Shown here: positions 27,310 to 35,151 of the stretch, one piece after another
Position numbering within the stretch: the stretch's first letter is position 1
How the letters are laid out: each line of letters starts with the position of its first letter
Assembly (NCBI RefSeq): GCF_947495925.1
Contig: NZ_CANMAU010000004.1
Span: 248,001 to 312,000 of the forward strand
Length of the DNA stretch: 64,000 nt
Source: an uncultured Algibacter sp.
Lineage (GTDB): Bacteria > Bacteroidota > Bacteroidia > Flavobacteriales > Flavobacteriaceae
Reading direction: 5' to 3'
Made by a program: the position numbers and the translations under genes
The notes under the pieces: generated by a model
Databases searched by the model: none
Told to the model about the DNA's origin: nothing
The model's input: the letters and a program-made list of their open reading frames with translations, nothing else

Positions 27310-28947
27310 TTATTCAAATTCAACAACTCCAACTTCTTCCGCATATTTTTCCCATTCCTGCACTAGATCCTTTAACAATTCTTTTTCAAGCGCTGCCAAA
27401 TTAGTCGTTTCACCTGGATCTACAGCTAAATTATACAGCTCCCATTTGTCCGAGCCATAGGGTTTTGTTATAAATACAGCTTTAAAATCTCCTTTTCGAA
27501 TCCATTTACCATTTTGCATTTCACCTGCTATATATTCTTTATCACTATAATGTGTAGAATTTTCTCCATTTAGCATTTTTGAAAAAGATTTACCCATCAA
27601 TGGCAATACCTTTTTTCCTCTATAAGAATCAATAAGCTCTATACCAATCATATCTAATAGGGTTGGCATAATATCTGTAACATAAACTAGCTCTTTATTT
27701 ATAGTGTTTTTTGAAACTCCTGGTCCACTCATAATTAGAGGCGTTCGAATTCCTCCTTCTCCAGAAGTCATTTTGAAATAATCAAAAGGTCCTGAACTTG
27801 CGGAAGCCCAGCCAATACCATAGGCCATATGCGAGGTAGGATTACCAATATTATTAATACTATTATCAAATTGACTTAAATAAACTCCATCTCCATTTCC
27901 TGGATAATCAGTATTGCTCCACGGATTTGAACCATTATCTGATAAAAACAGTACAATTGTGTTTTCAAGTTCACTTATATCCGATAGGAAGTTAAGCATT
28001 CTCCCCATATGGTAATCGAGGTTTTCAATCATGCCGGCATAGACTTCCATGTTTTTAGATTCAATGGCTTTTTTACTTTTTGACAAAGATTGCCATGGTT
28101 TAACCAATTGATTCATTTTTGGGGTTTTTGCTACCTCATTTATTAAGCCTAAGTCCTTAACTTGTTTTATTCTATTGGCTCGTAATATTTCATAACCTTC
28201 ATCATACATCCCTTTGTATTTACTCAACCATGGTTCTGGTACGTGAAGCGGGTCATGTGGAGCGGTAAGTGCCAGATAAGCAAAAAACGGTTGATCATCT
28301 TCTTGTTCTCGAATATTATTTATGAGAAAATCAGTGTAGCTTTTTGATGAATAAAAGTCTTTAGGTAGCTTATCTAACTTTTTTCCATTTAGCGCGTATT
28401 CTACCGAGTCAGCTTCCATAATTGCTGTCATGTCATGAAAATGACTTGCACCACCATTAAGTATGCAGAATGTTTTTTCAAAGCCTCGTGCACTCGGAAT
28501 GCTGTTTTTATCATGTCCTAAGTGCCATTTGCCTCCCATGTAGGTATGATAACCTACTTCTTTTAAAACCTCTGCTAAACTTGCAACATTTTGGTTTAAA
28601 TACCCTTCGTACCCAGGCTTGCCAATTTGGTTCGGAGATAATAATTCTCCCATATTCCCTAGGCCAGCCATATGATTGTCAACACTACTTAAGAGCATCG
28701 ATCGGGTAGGTGAACAACTTACTGAGGTATGAAAGTCAGTAAACTGGGTGCCATTCTTCGTTAACCTATCTATTGTTGGCGTGTTAATTTCTCCGCCATA
28801 AGGTCCGATATCAGTCCAACCCATATCGTCAACCATTACCAATAAAATGTTTGGACTTTTAGGGTTGTTATCCGATAAATTTGAAGTTTTAGATGTACAG
28901 GAAGTCAATATAACCCCAAGGATGAGTAAATAGGTGAAATTTTTCAT
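27310..28947 (-). CDS. Type I sulfatase (arylsulfatase), lipoprotein
   Basis: 545 residues with a lipoprotein signal (MKNFTYLLILGVILTSC). The formylglycine site is the Cys type, C78-S-P-T-R82 in SVSCSPTRSMLLSS. The metal-binding Asp pair is in LLVMVDDMGWTDIG (D40, D41), with GGKWHLGH and LFLSDNGSNPW further on. It is anchored in the envelope and probably hydrolyses sulfate esters after maturation by a formylglycine-generating enzyme, which is not in the window. It forms the last gene of a MarR/DUF1254/DUF1254/sulfatase operon, and the arrangement suggests degradation of a sulfated small molecule. No susCD pair or glycoside hydrolases accompany it, so polysaccharide use is not supported. Confidence 0.9.
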   Translation of the reverse strand: MKNFTYLLILGVILTSCTSKTSNLSDNNPKSPNILLVMVDDMGWTDIGPYGGEINTPTIDRLTKNGTQFTDFHTSVSCSPTRSMLLSSVDNHMAGLGNMGELLSPNQIGKPGYEGYLNQNVASLAEVLKEVGYHTYMGGKWHLGHDKNSIPSARGFEKTFCILNGGASHFHDMTAIMEADSVEYALNGKKLDKLPKDFYSSKSYTDFLINNIREQEDDQPFFAYLALTAPHDPLHVPEPWLSKYKGMYDEGYEILRANRIKQVKDLGLINEVAKTPKMNQLVKPWQSLSKSKKAIESKNMEVYAGMIENLDYHMGRMLNFLSDISELENTIVLFLSDNGSNPWSNTDYPGNGDGVYLSQFDNSINNIGNPTSHMAYGIGWASASSGPFDYFKMTSGEGGIRTPLIMSGPGVSKNTINKELVYVTDIMPTLLDMIGIELIDSYRGKKVLPLMGKSFSKMLNGENSTHYSDKEYIAGEMQNGKWIRKGDFKAVFITKPYGSDKWELYNLAVDPGETTNLAALEKELLKDLVQEWEKYAEEVGVVEFE

Positions 28948-28954
28948 CCTTGAA

Positions 28955-30463
28955 TTATTTTACCATTTCAAAATCTCCAGGTCTCCAACTTTTATCAAAC
29001 CAAGCTTCCAATGGTCCATATAACCGCAACAAAACACTGTATCCTTTACCTGGTAAAGTCTGTACCCAATTGTTTTCATGGCCTTTTGGTGCTTTTGGGC
29101 CAAACCAAATTGTATAAGAGCCATCTTTGTTGGCTTTAACATCGGGATTCAAATTATCTATACCCGCCAATTTTTGATCTGTTTCCAACATAGAACGATG
29201 CTGGTTGGAATAAACAATAAAGGACCAAAAATCTTTAGCTGGAATAGGAGCAGGAAGGGTAACCTTGTAGGTTGTACTACCATCTAAATAGTTTGCCTTG
29301 GAATCGTGAGCCGTAAATGCGTAAACCGAACCTGTACCTACCGCTGGAGCGGCCATTGCTGGTGTAATTCCTGTTGCCATATAATGAAACATGATACGAT
29401 CATCTAATACCATTTCTCCATTATTAATGAAATCATGTACGCCACCGGCAAACGATGAATACCACTGTCTATCTTCATAAAAATAGGCGGATTTATCTCT
29501 TGGTCTATAGCATAAAGACCTAGCAGAAGCATTACCTATAGCAACAGCTTCTTGTAGTAGTGACTTTGTATGTTGATCTGGCGCAAATGGATTTCCTTTT
29601 TTAATACCAATAGAGGCGAAAACACCTACTAACTCTTCATTAAAGGCATTGGCGGGCTCATATTGAATAACTGCATTGAGTTCATTATAAAATTCATAAT
29701 TATTCGCATGGATAGTGTTTATTTGCTGACCTGATAAATCAATAAATTTTTGTTTCGGTTTATTTATGGCTTCAGATAACGGGTAGCAATTAAATGTTTC
29801 TTTGAATTTGTTCATGACCACTTTAGCTTCTTCTGGTTTAGAAACCAATCGTAAAAGCATCCAGTGTCTGTAAGTTCTAGATCTTACAGTAATATAACCG
29901 GTTGGTATTTTACCTTCATAGTCGGGACCAATAAACAAGTATTTTCCACCAGCACCTTTATCTTTTCCAGTAATGCCTAGGTCAGCAACATGATGAAAAA
30001 AAGCATCGTTAACAAAGCCTAAAACAGGTTGTGCAATTTCAACGACAACTGGTCCATTTTTTAAATCTATTTCACCAAGTATATAGGGGGTGCTAGAGTT
30101 TGCAGTTAAAAACAAAGTACGCGCATCCATTAAATTTTCAAAGGTTGCGATATCTCCAGGCTTTACTCCCGCACCTTTTAATCCTTCCAACATAGCATAA
30201 ACGGATGCCGCTGGCATACCGTTTAAGAAAGCTTGTACCCCTCTAGATACCGTTAAAAAGTCGTATGTTTTATTTACAGTACCTTCATTGGGTAAACCAT
30301 CAATAAATTCTAGTGTACCTAATAAATCTGTTTCTACTTTATCTGGAGTTAATAAAGAAGTTGGAACATCAGCTGCGTATTTGGCAGTGTCGTCCTTTTG
30401 AGCAAATGAAAATTGAAAAAAGAAGCACGCGAAGATGAATGTAAAGGAATATTTTAGTTTCAT
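28955..30463 (-). CDS. DUF1254/DUF1214 exported protein
   Basis: 502 residues from the ATG at 30463, which begins a clear signal peptide (MKLKYSFTFIFACFFFQFSFAQ). An upstream ATG at 30526 would place 21 polar residues before it and overlap the preceding gene, so I reject it. The first half has the DUF1254 pattern (YDFLTVSRGVQAFLNGMP, GPVVVEIAQPVLGFVNDAFF). The second half has DUF1214 features (YAFTAHDSKANYLDG, FWSFIVYSNQHRSMLETDQ, DGSYTIWFGPKAPKG). The function of these families is not established. It lies 7 bases upstream of the sulfatase gene and 26 bases after a related gene. Confidence 0.85.
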   Translation of the reverse strand: MKLKYSFTFIFACFFFQFSFAQKDDTAKYAADVPTSLLTPDKVETDLLGTLEFIDGLPNEGTVNKTYDFLTVSRGVQAFLNGMPAASVYAMLEGLKGAGVKPGDIATFENLMDARTLFLTANSSTPYILGEIDLKNGPVVVEIAQPVLGFVNDAFFHHVADLGITGKDKGAGGKYLFIGPDYEGKIPTGYITVRSRTYRHWMLLRLVSKPEEAKVVMNKFKETFNCYPLSEAINKPKQKFIDLSGQQINTIHANNYEFYNELNAVIQYEPANAFNEELVGVFASIGIKKGNPFAPDQHTKSLLQEAVAIGNASARSLCYRPRDKSAYFYEDRQWYSSFAGGVHDFINNGEMVLDDRIMFHYMATGITPAMAAPAVGTGSVYAFTAHDSKANYLDGSTTYKVTLPAPIPAKDFWSFIVYSNQHRSMLETDQKLAGIDNLNPDVKANKDGSYTIWFGPKAPKGHENNWVQTLPGKGYSVLLRLYGPLEAWFDKSWRPGDFEMVK

Positions 30464-30489
30464 ATTATTTATTTTGTTTGTTGAGGAAT

Positions 30490-31638
30490 TCATTTGTTTT
30501 TCAAAACAGGTAGTGGCATAGTCCATTTACCAGAAATTAAATCTTCTTGAGGTAAATAATAACGTACTGCTAAATCAAATTTTCCGGAAGGGACTTCCAA
30601 GCAATTCAGGTCTCCAACTTCACAATTAGATTTAAAAGTAAAAGTGATGGTTCCATCCGAATTGCGTATGGCAGTAGTATTGTTGATGTGGTAAAGGTCG
30701 TTTTTGTTGGGATGAAAGAAGCCACCACGTTCGGTATCATATGCAGTGACAGACCAAAAAGCATCAACATTAGGTTCTTCAGTAGTAATGGTATACGTTC
30801 CTTTATTGCCATCAAGTTTATTACCCAAATTGTCAAAAAACATCATGTGGTAAGAACTATGTGACGCTAGAGGACCTCCCCAGCCTCCTTTTGTACCTGC
30901 CGCCAAATTTAGATATGAAACTTCGTTTGGAACCTGTTCTGGTGAAGCAACTAAAGCTTTAAAAGGAACATTAGCAAAAACGGAATCCATTAATTGATTA
31001 GCTCTATTAGCTACAGAATCTTCAAAACCGCTTAATAAATCAAGTTTAGGAAATTTTTTTATTTCAGGCCCCGAAATACTTACCCCATTAAAAACTTGCT
31101 TTGCTGTTTCAACATCTTGAGCATTGTCTTTATCCTTAACTTCAACACGTGTTATTACCCCAGCAATTAAAGAAGGTGATTTTATGAGTTGTTCTTCTTT
31201 TACCCCTTTGGGTTTTTCGTCATAGTATAAATAATAATCCCCTTCTGGGTTTATGATATTCTGAAAATTACAATTCTTATCATCAACCAATTGAAAGGAA
31301 TAAAAACGAGTTGGGTCGCTATATGAAGCACTTAATTTTACAGGGCCGTTTATTAAATAAACAAACCCACCGGTGTAATAGGTGTCATTATTCATGCGGA
31401 CAATTTTGTCTTCCCCTGCCTTTGTTAGCTCAGGCTGTCCTTCGGTCGGTTTATTTAATTTACTTGGGTCACCTCCAGTGTAGGCAACCATATAATTGTA
31501 GGTGTCCTGATAGGGGAATTTCTGGATGTAATCATTGACTTTATCATCAAAGCTCAATTCTTTTCTTTTGTCCGTTGTATTTTTGCATGATGAAGACAAA
31601 AAGATCAATACGATTACTAAAATTAGGTTTGTTTTCAT
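30490..31638 (-). CDS. DUF1254/DUF1214 lipoprotein (diverged paralogue of the next gene)
   Basis: 382 residues with a lipoprotein signal (MKTNLILVIVLIFLSSSC). It shares the general layout of its neighbour: RMNNDTYYTGGFVYL and FYSFQLVDDKNCNFQN early, then PNVDAFWSVTAYDTERGGFF and a C-terminal FDLAVRYYLPQEDLISGKW. The pairing of two such proteins under a MarR regulator, next to a sulfatase, suggests a dedicated uptake or modification function in the envelope, but no activity is known to me for the family. Confidence 0.8.
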   Translation of the reverse strand: MKTNLILVIVLIFLSSSCKNTTDKRKELSFDDKVNDYIQKFPYQDTYNYMVAYTGGDPSKLNKPTEGQPELTKAGEDKIVRMNNDTYYTGGFVYLINGPVKLSASYSDPTRFYSFQLVDDKNCNFQNIINPEGDYYLYYDEKPKGVKEEQLIKSPSLIAGVITRVEVKDKDNAQDVETAKQVFNGVSISGPEIKKFPKLDLLSGFEDSVANRANQLMDSVFANVPFKALVASPEQVPNEVSYLNLAAGTKGGWGGPLASHSSYHMMFFDNLGNKLDGNKGTYTITTEEPNVDAFWSVTAYDTERGGFFHPNKNDLYHINNTTAIRNSDGTITFTFKSNCEVGDLNCLEVPSGKFDLAVRYYLPQEDLISGKWTMPLPVLKNK

Positions 31639-31695
31639 TGGTTTTTTTTAAGTGATGTAATTATTAATCGTTTATAATTCTGTACTAGTTTTTTG

Positions 31696-32139
31696 TTATT
31701 GCTGTGTCAAAATATGTTTTAAGTCATTCATGAATCGTTCTTGGTCAGGTAGGTTGCTAAAAAACTCATTATTTGCATGAACTTTTACTTTAAAAGCTTT
31801 TTGTAAAGTGTTTTTACCTTTTTCGGTTAAGAAAACACATTTTGCTCTTGTATCTGTTTCGTGTTCCTTTCTGTCAATCAACTCATTCTTTTGAAGGGTT
31901 CGCAGTATTTTTGAAACCATCATTCTGTCTGTCTTACTAAAATGGGCAATCTCTTTTTGAGTAACATTATTAGATTTTTTTAATAGCCATCCTAATGATG
32001 CCAGTATCACAAATTGGGTATGAGTGAGTTCTACTTTGCTTAATACATTGTTCATTTGTCTTTGCCATAACATGGTGGTTTGCCAAAGTAAGTAGCCAAT
32101 ATTATTATTTGGTTCTTTAGGATTGATGTCTTTATTCAT
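31696..32139 (-). CDS. MarR-family regulator of the DUF1254/sulfatase operon
   Basis: 147 residues. Winged-helix features: VTQKEIAHFSKTDRMMVSKILRTLQKNELIDRKEHETDTRAKCVFLTEKG covers the recognition helix and wing with the DxRxxxxxLT signature. It is the first gene of the minus-strand operon that ends with the sulfatase, and a 22-bp palindrome sits five bases upstream of its ATG. Local autorepression is likely; the inducer is unknown. Confidence 0.85.
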   Translation of the reverse strand: MNKDINPKEPNNNIGYLLWQTTMLWQRQMNNVLSKVELTHTQFVILASLGWLLKKSNNVTQKEIAHFSKTDRMMVSKILRTLQKNELIDRKEHETDTRAKCVFLTEKGKNTLQKAFKVKVHANNEFFSNLPDQERFMNDLKHILTQQ

Positions 32140-32144
32140 TCAGT

Positions 32145-32166
32145 TATATTTGTAGTTACAAATATA
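32145..32166. promoter_or_regulatory. 22-bp palindromic operator of the second MarR gene
   Basis: The arms TATATTTGTA and TACAAATATA are perfect reverse complements around a GT centre. Each arm contains a TATATTTG sequence, an exact Bacteroidota -7 box, on each strand, so a repressor bound here would cover the promoter. It lies immediately upstream of the marR ATG at 32139. Confidence 0.65.
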
Positions 32167-32248
32167 ATATATGTGACAACAATAATGGTTTAGAAAGTAT
32201 ATTTATTAATATAAAAAGAGAGTTAATTAATGCCTAAAGGGAATGCGT

Positions 32249-32640
32249 CACAACTAAAGAATACCAGCCATTTTAATGACTTATCTCTAAGGTTAAACTA
32301 AAGTTACTGAAAATTATATATGGTCAATTTAGAAAATCTTTTAAAATGGAAACAAAAGGGCTTTAGGCTGGTTACCAAATAACCATGTTTATTTTGAAAT
32401 AATTTCGGTAGAAAAACTTTGGTGTTTGAATATCAAAGCTTTGTCATCCATAGTTTCCAGAAATGAGTCTTTAGGCCTTAATTTGAGTATGTTAAAAGAA
32501 AGTGAAAAGCACACCTTTTTTAAGGTTCGGGTTGATGGATGTTAACAGGGTTTTTAACAAGTAGTTATTGGGAAAAAGCAAGGTGTGGTTTTTGAGTAAT
32601 TTGGAGATTCGTTTAACGGTCTTGTGTAAGGATAGTTGCG
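32249..32640 (-). repeat. Chimeric repeat copy C: kinase-3' remnant fused to purL-5' remnant
   Basis: Positions 32249-32361 match the kinase 3' end and downstream region (minus strand SILKDFLN-stop). Positions 32362-32640 match the purL start and ~200 bases of its leader, including TATGTTAAAAGAAAG and GATGTTAACAGGGTTTTTAA. In the purL frame the codon TTA for Leu in KLTWLFGNQ has become TAA, and the ATG is lost, so this is a dead fragment. With the operator and the hairpin element it accounts for the 615-base gap between the MarR and lipoprotein genes. Confidence 0.85.
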
Positions 32641-32655
32641 TGATTAAGCAACTAA

Positions 32656-32748
32656 CTTAGCAAAAATGAAACGAGCCCAAAGGAAAATCTGCAAGATTTT
32701 CCGAGTAGGCTGTAACCAAGCAATTATTTTTACACAGTGTTGGCAAAC
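32656..32748 (-). repeat. attC-like hairpin element at the cassette 3' end
   Basis: Nested pairs seen on the plus strand: AAAAAT (32662-32667) with ATTTTT (32726-32731), AGCC (32674-32677) with GGCT (32708-32711), and the perfect stem GGAAAATC-TGCAA-GATTTTCC (32682-32702). The outer arm GTTGGCAAAC (32739-32748) is complementary to GTTTGCCAAC at 33606-33615, beyond the gene. It lies directly downstream of the lipoprotein stop, where an integron attC belongs. Confidence 0.55.
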
Positions 32749-32754
32749 GTTTTT

Positions 32755-33591
32755 TTATTTATTGTATTCCAAATCCAGTTTGAATGGATTTGAATTATTG
32801 GAGTATACTGCTTCAATACTAATTGGGTCTGAATCTGAGTTATATGTATAAGAATAATCTATATGTTCATAATATTCAGGTTCTCCATTGATTTCACTAA
32901 AATAAGTTACTTTGCGGATATTTTTTTTTTGATATGGAAATTCGTACCCATTTAAAAACACGACTGGTGAATTCATTCTGATGAAACGCTGTATATAAAT
33001 AGATTCTAATTGCCCATAAAAAGGATTTTGAGTTTCAGAATATTCATAATATATAGTATTTAATAGGATGTCTTGGCGATGCCAATATTCTTCTTTTATA
33101 ATGTTCCCGCTCTCGTCGTAAAAATAATTAATATAATGATCATTAGGAACCTCTTTATAGACTACTCTGCCTAAATTATTTAAGCGTAAATGCATAACGG
33201 GGTCTCCATAGGAGCTGTTTTTATCGTATACACTAACACGACTACTCATTGATGGGCCTTTGTATCCTTCTATTGAATACTGATTATATCCAATAAGAAT
33301 TCCATTGTTATCATATTCATAGTTGTTATTTCCATATTTATTAATAGTATTATTGGCATTATAGATTACCATAGACTCTTCGATACTACCATCTTGTTTT
33401 ATGTTAGTAACTTTCGTTAGTAGATTTTTATGATAGGAATACTCATACCTGCTTCCGTCATTATGTTTTGCACTGATGACCCATTTTTCTGTTTCTACAT
33501 TTGTAGGGGTATTAGAATCATCTTTTGAGCACGAAACTATAGATATTATTGTATAAAAAAGCAGAAATATTTTTAATTTTGCTATCCTCAT
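32755..33591 (-). CDS. Hypothetical lipoprotein with YD-like repeats (cassette gene)
   Basis: 278 residues with a lipoprotein signal ending at ISIVSCSKDD. The body has short tyrosine-rich repeats of the YD/RHS style: RYEYSYHKNLLTKVTNIKQDG, NNNYEYDNNGILIGYNQY and IDYSYTYNSDSDPISIE. These resemble the small 'YD-repeat' lipoproteins common among Bacteroidota but are too short for an RHS shell. It is the only gene of the putative mobile cassette; the ATG is 23 bases inside the cassette start, and the stop is seven bases before the outer arm of the attC-like element. Function unknown. Confidence 0.8.
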   Translation of the reverse strand: MRIAKLKIFLLFYTIISIVSCSKDDSNTPTNVETEKWVISAKHNDGSRYEYSYHKNLLTKVTNIKQDGSIEESMVIYNANNTINKYGNNNYEYDNNGILIGYNQYSIEGYKGPSMSSRVSVYDKNSSYGDPVMHLRLNNLGRVVYKEVPNDHYINYFYDESGNIIKEEYWHRQDILLNTIYYEYSETQNPFYGQLESIYIQRFIRMNSPVVFLNGYEFPYQKKNIRKVTYFSEINGEPEYYEHIDYSYTYNSDSDPISIEAVYSNNSNPFKLDLEYNK

Positions 33592-33614
33592 TTTTATTTT
33601 TTTATGTTTGCCAA

Positions 33615-33712
33615 CTTAGGGATATCAGTCGTTTTAATGACCTATATCCAACATCAAACGAAGGTAGTTGAAAATTTTTACAAAATCAAGCAGAGAACTT
33701 TTTCAAAATAGA
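33615..33712 (-). repeat. Original of the kinase-3' repeat unit (intact copy)
   Basis: The last ten codons of the fructosamine-kinase gene and the downstream sequence with landmarks CAGTCGTTTTAATGAC, AACGAAGGTAG and TCAAAATAGAAG. The same landmarks, diverged, occur at 27001-27110 and 32249-32361. Its left part was cut off by the cassette: the missing piece CAACTAA is at 32649-32655. Confidence 0.75.
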
Positions 33713-34549
33713 AGCCACAGAGCTATAATAAGAACTTCCAAACATATTTAAATGCACCAACAAATAGTACAATTGGTATATCTTAATTCTGTGAGATGTA
33801 TTATCTTCTAAAGGAAAATAGGTGTGGTACGATTCGTAGAAGGTCGTGTTAAAGCCACCAAACAATTTTGTCATGGCAATGTCCACTTCGTGATGTCCGA
33901 AATAAACCGCGGGATCAATTAAATAAGGGTCGCCAGCTTTTGAAATGAGGTAATTACCACCCCATAAATCACCATGTAGTAGTGATGGTTTTATGTTAGC
34001 AAAATAGGGGTTTAGTTTTTCTTTTATTTGCGCTGTAGGCGGGCATTCACTATCTTGAATCAAACCCTTTTGTTTGGCTAATTGTAGTTGAGGGACTAAG
34101 CGCTCGTGTGTGTAAAAGTCAACCCAAGAGGCGTGTGTAGTGTTACTTTGAGGCAAACTGCCAATAAAATTATTTCCAATTAAACCAAAATGCTCTGCAG
34201 AGCATTTATGTAATTGTGCTAGCTGTTCGCCTAGAGCGTTATAATCTTCCCTGATAGCTTGTTTAGATTCTATAAATTCCATCAACAGAAACGCTTCTTT
34301 TTCAAAGTTATCACAAGCTATAACCTGTGGCGTTTTTATGGTGTTTGTTTTAGCAATATATTTCAGTCCGTGAGTTTCTTTTTGAAACATGGCCATTGCG
34401 TTTGGAGCGCCATTGGTTTTTAAAAAGTAAAGGTTGTTTTTGGTTGTAATACAATACGCGGTGGAGATATCACCTCCGGAGACGGGTGTAACCTTAGTGA
34501 TGGTATCATTTAGATAATTTGAGAGGTAATCTTTTAGGTTGCCAGTCAT
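33686..34549 (-). CDS. Fructosamine kinase family protein
   Basis: 287 residues, cytoplasmic. It has an aminoglycoside-phosphotransferase-type kinase fold with YFLKTNGAPNAMAMFQKETHGL early, the catalytic loop SLLHGDLWGGNYLIS, and LIDPAVYFGHHEVDIAMTKLFGGF, all typical of the fructosamine/ketosamine-3-kinase family. It is expected to phosphorylate ketosamine adducts on glycated proteins or free amines and so start deglycation. It lies three bases after the RibD-like reductase gene. Its last codons are the source of the left half of the chimeric repeats, so purL was probably its direct downstream neighbour once. Confidence 0.9.
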   Translation of the reverse strand: MTGNLKDYLSNYLNDTITKVTPVSGGDISTAYCITTKNNLYFLKTNGAPNAMAMFQKETHGLKYIAKTNTIKTPQVIACDNFEKEAFLLMEFIESKQAIREDYNALGEQLAQLHKCSAEHFGLIGNNFIGSLPQSNTTHASWVDFYTHERLVPQLQLAKQKGLIQDSECPPTAQIKEKLNPYFANIKPSLLHGDLWGGNYLISKAGDPYLIDPAVYFGHHEVDIAMTKLFGGFNTTFYESYHTYFPLEDNTSHRIKIYQLYYLLVHLNMFGSSYYSSVASILKKFSA

Positions 34550-34552
34550 CTA

Positions 34553-35098
34553 TTATGTTTGCCTTTTACGTAGGTAAGTACTCTGCACAATTTGATTACA
34601 AAACACCTCGGTTTTAACATGTTCAAATTTCAATGACCTAGGCAGCACATCGAATAAAGGAATACCATCACCTAAAACTATAGGAATGGTAGTTAATCTG
34701 AGTTCATCAATTAAATCTTGCTTTAAAAAGTTTTGGACTACATTACCACCGTCAATGTATAAATTCTTAAAGCCTTTGTTGTGAATACGCTCTAAAATGC
34801 TTTTTTCATCTCCTTGAATTAAAGTGACCTGATCTTCAAGATTTTTTGGAATAGTTTTTAAGGACCTGCTTAATACAAAAACTGGTTTGTTATAAGGCCA
34901 CTCTATATCAAAACTTAAAACCGTTTTAAATGAGGTGCTTCCCATGATAATAGCATCAATCTCTTTCATCAATTCATGGTAGCCCATACTTAATTGGTCT
35001 GGATTTGGAATCGTATCTAACCAATCGAGTTCGCCGTTTTTTCCAGCAATGTAATTGTCAATACTTTTTCCTAGAAATACTATGTTTTTGGTTTTCAT
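34553..35098 (-). CDS. Dihydrofolate reductase / RibD C-domain family protein
   Basis: 181 residues. KNIVFLGKSIDNYIAGKNGELDWL at the start, IDAIIMGSTSFKTV, and NLYIDGGNVVQNFLKQDLIDELRLTTIPIVLGDGIPLF are characteristic of the stand-alone RibD C-terminal (DHFR-like) reductases (YwjB/YyaP type). NADPH binding is likely; the physiological substrate is unknown. It sits 54 bases downstream of the methyltransferase gene and three bases before the kinase gene. Confidence 0.85.
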   Translation of the reverse strand: MKTKNIVFLGKSIDNYIAGKNGELDWLDTIPNPDQLSMGYHELMKEIDAIIMGSTSFKTVLSFDIEWPYNKPVFVLSRSLKTIPKNLEDQVTLIQGDEKSILERIHNKGFKNLYIDGGNVVQNFLKQDLIDELRLTTIPIVLGDGIPLFDVLPRSLKFEHVKTEVFCNQIVQSTYLRKRQT

Positions 35099-35151
35099 AC
35101 AACCAAGATAAACAAGAACAGATTCTGAAACAAGCTAAGTGTATCAGGAAA

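Larger units (their letters stand above)
32656..33614 (-). mobile_element. Integron-like gene cassette (one ORF plus attC-like site)
   Basis: Seven bases, AACTTAG, are repeated directly at 32654-32660 and 33613-33619. On the minus strand the segment starts with TTGGCAAAC right after CTAAG, carries one lipoprotein gene, then GTTTGCCAAC and a ~90-base imperfect hairpin, ending in CTAAG. Closing it into a circle restores perfectly paired 10-bp outer arms, GTTTGCCAAC and GTTGGCAAAC, just as an integron cassette rebuilds attC. Removing it joins CAACTAA to CTTAGGGATATCAGTC, which lines up with CAACTAAAGAATACCAGCC in repeat copy C, so the empty site can be seen. The core GTTGGCA departs from the GTTRRRY consensus, and no integrase gene is present. 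Confidence 0.55.

Noticed and set aside
28955-30526. Start of the DUF1254 protein at the first ATG (30526)
   Set aside because: It would place 21 polar residues before an otherwise perfect signal peptide and overlap the preceding gene; ATG 30463 is preferred.
27001-32640. Junction repeats read as insertion-sequence or CRISPR remains
   Set aside because: There is no transposase, no terminal inverted repeat or target duplication, and no short regular repeat/spacer pattern; both halves match ends of resident genes.
32666-32851. Small plus-strand ORF across the attC-like element
   Set aside because: It runs through the hairpin and antisense to the lipoprotein gene, with no promoter or family likeness.
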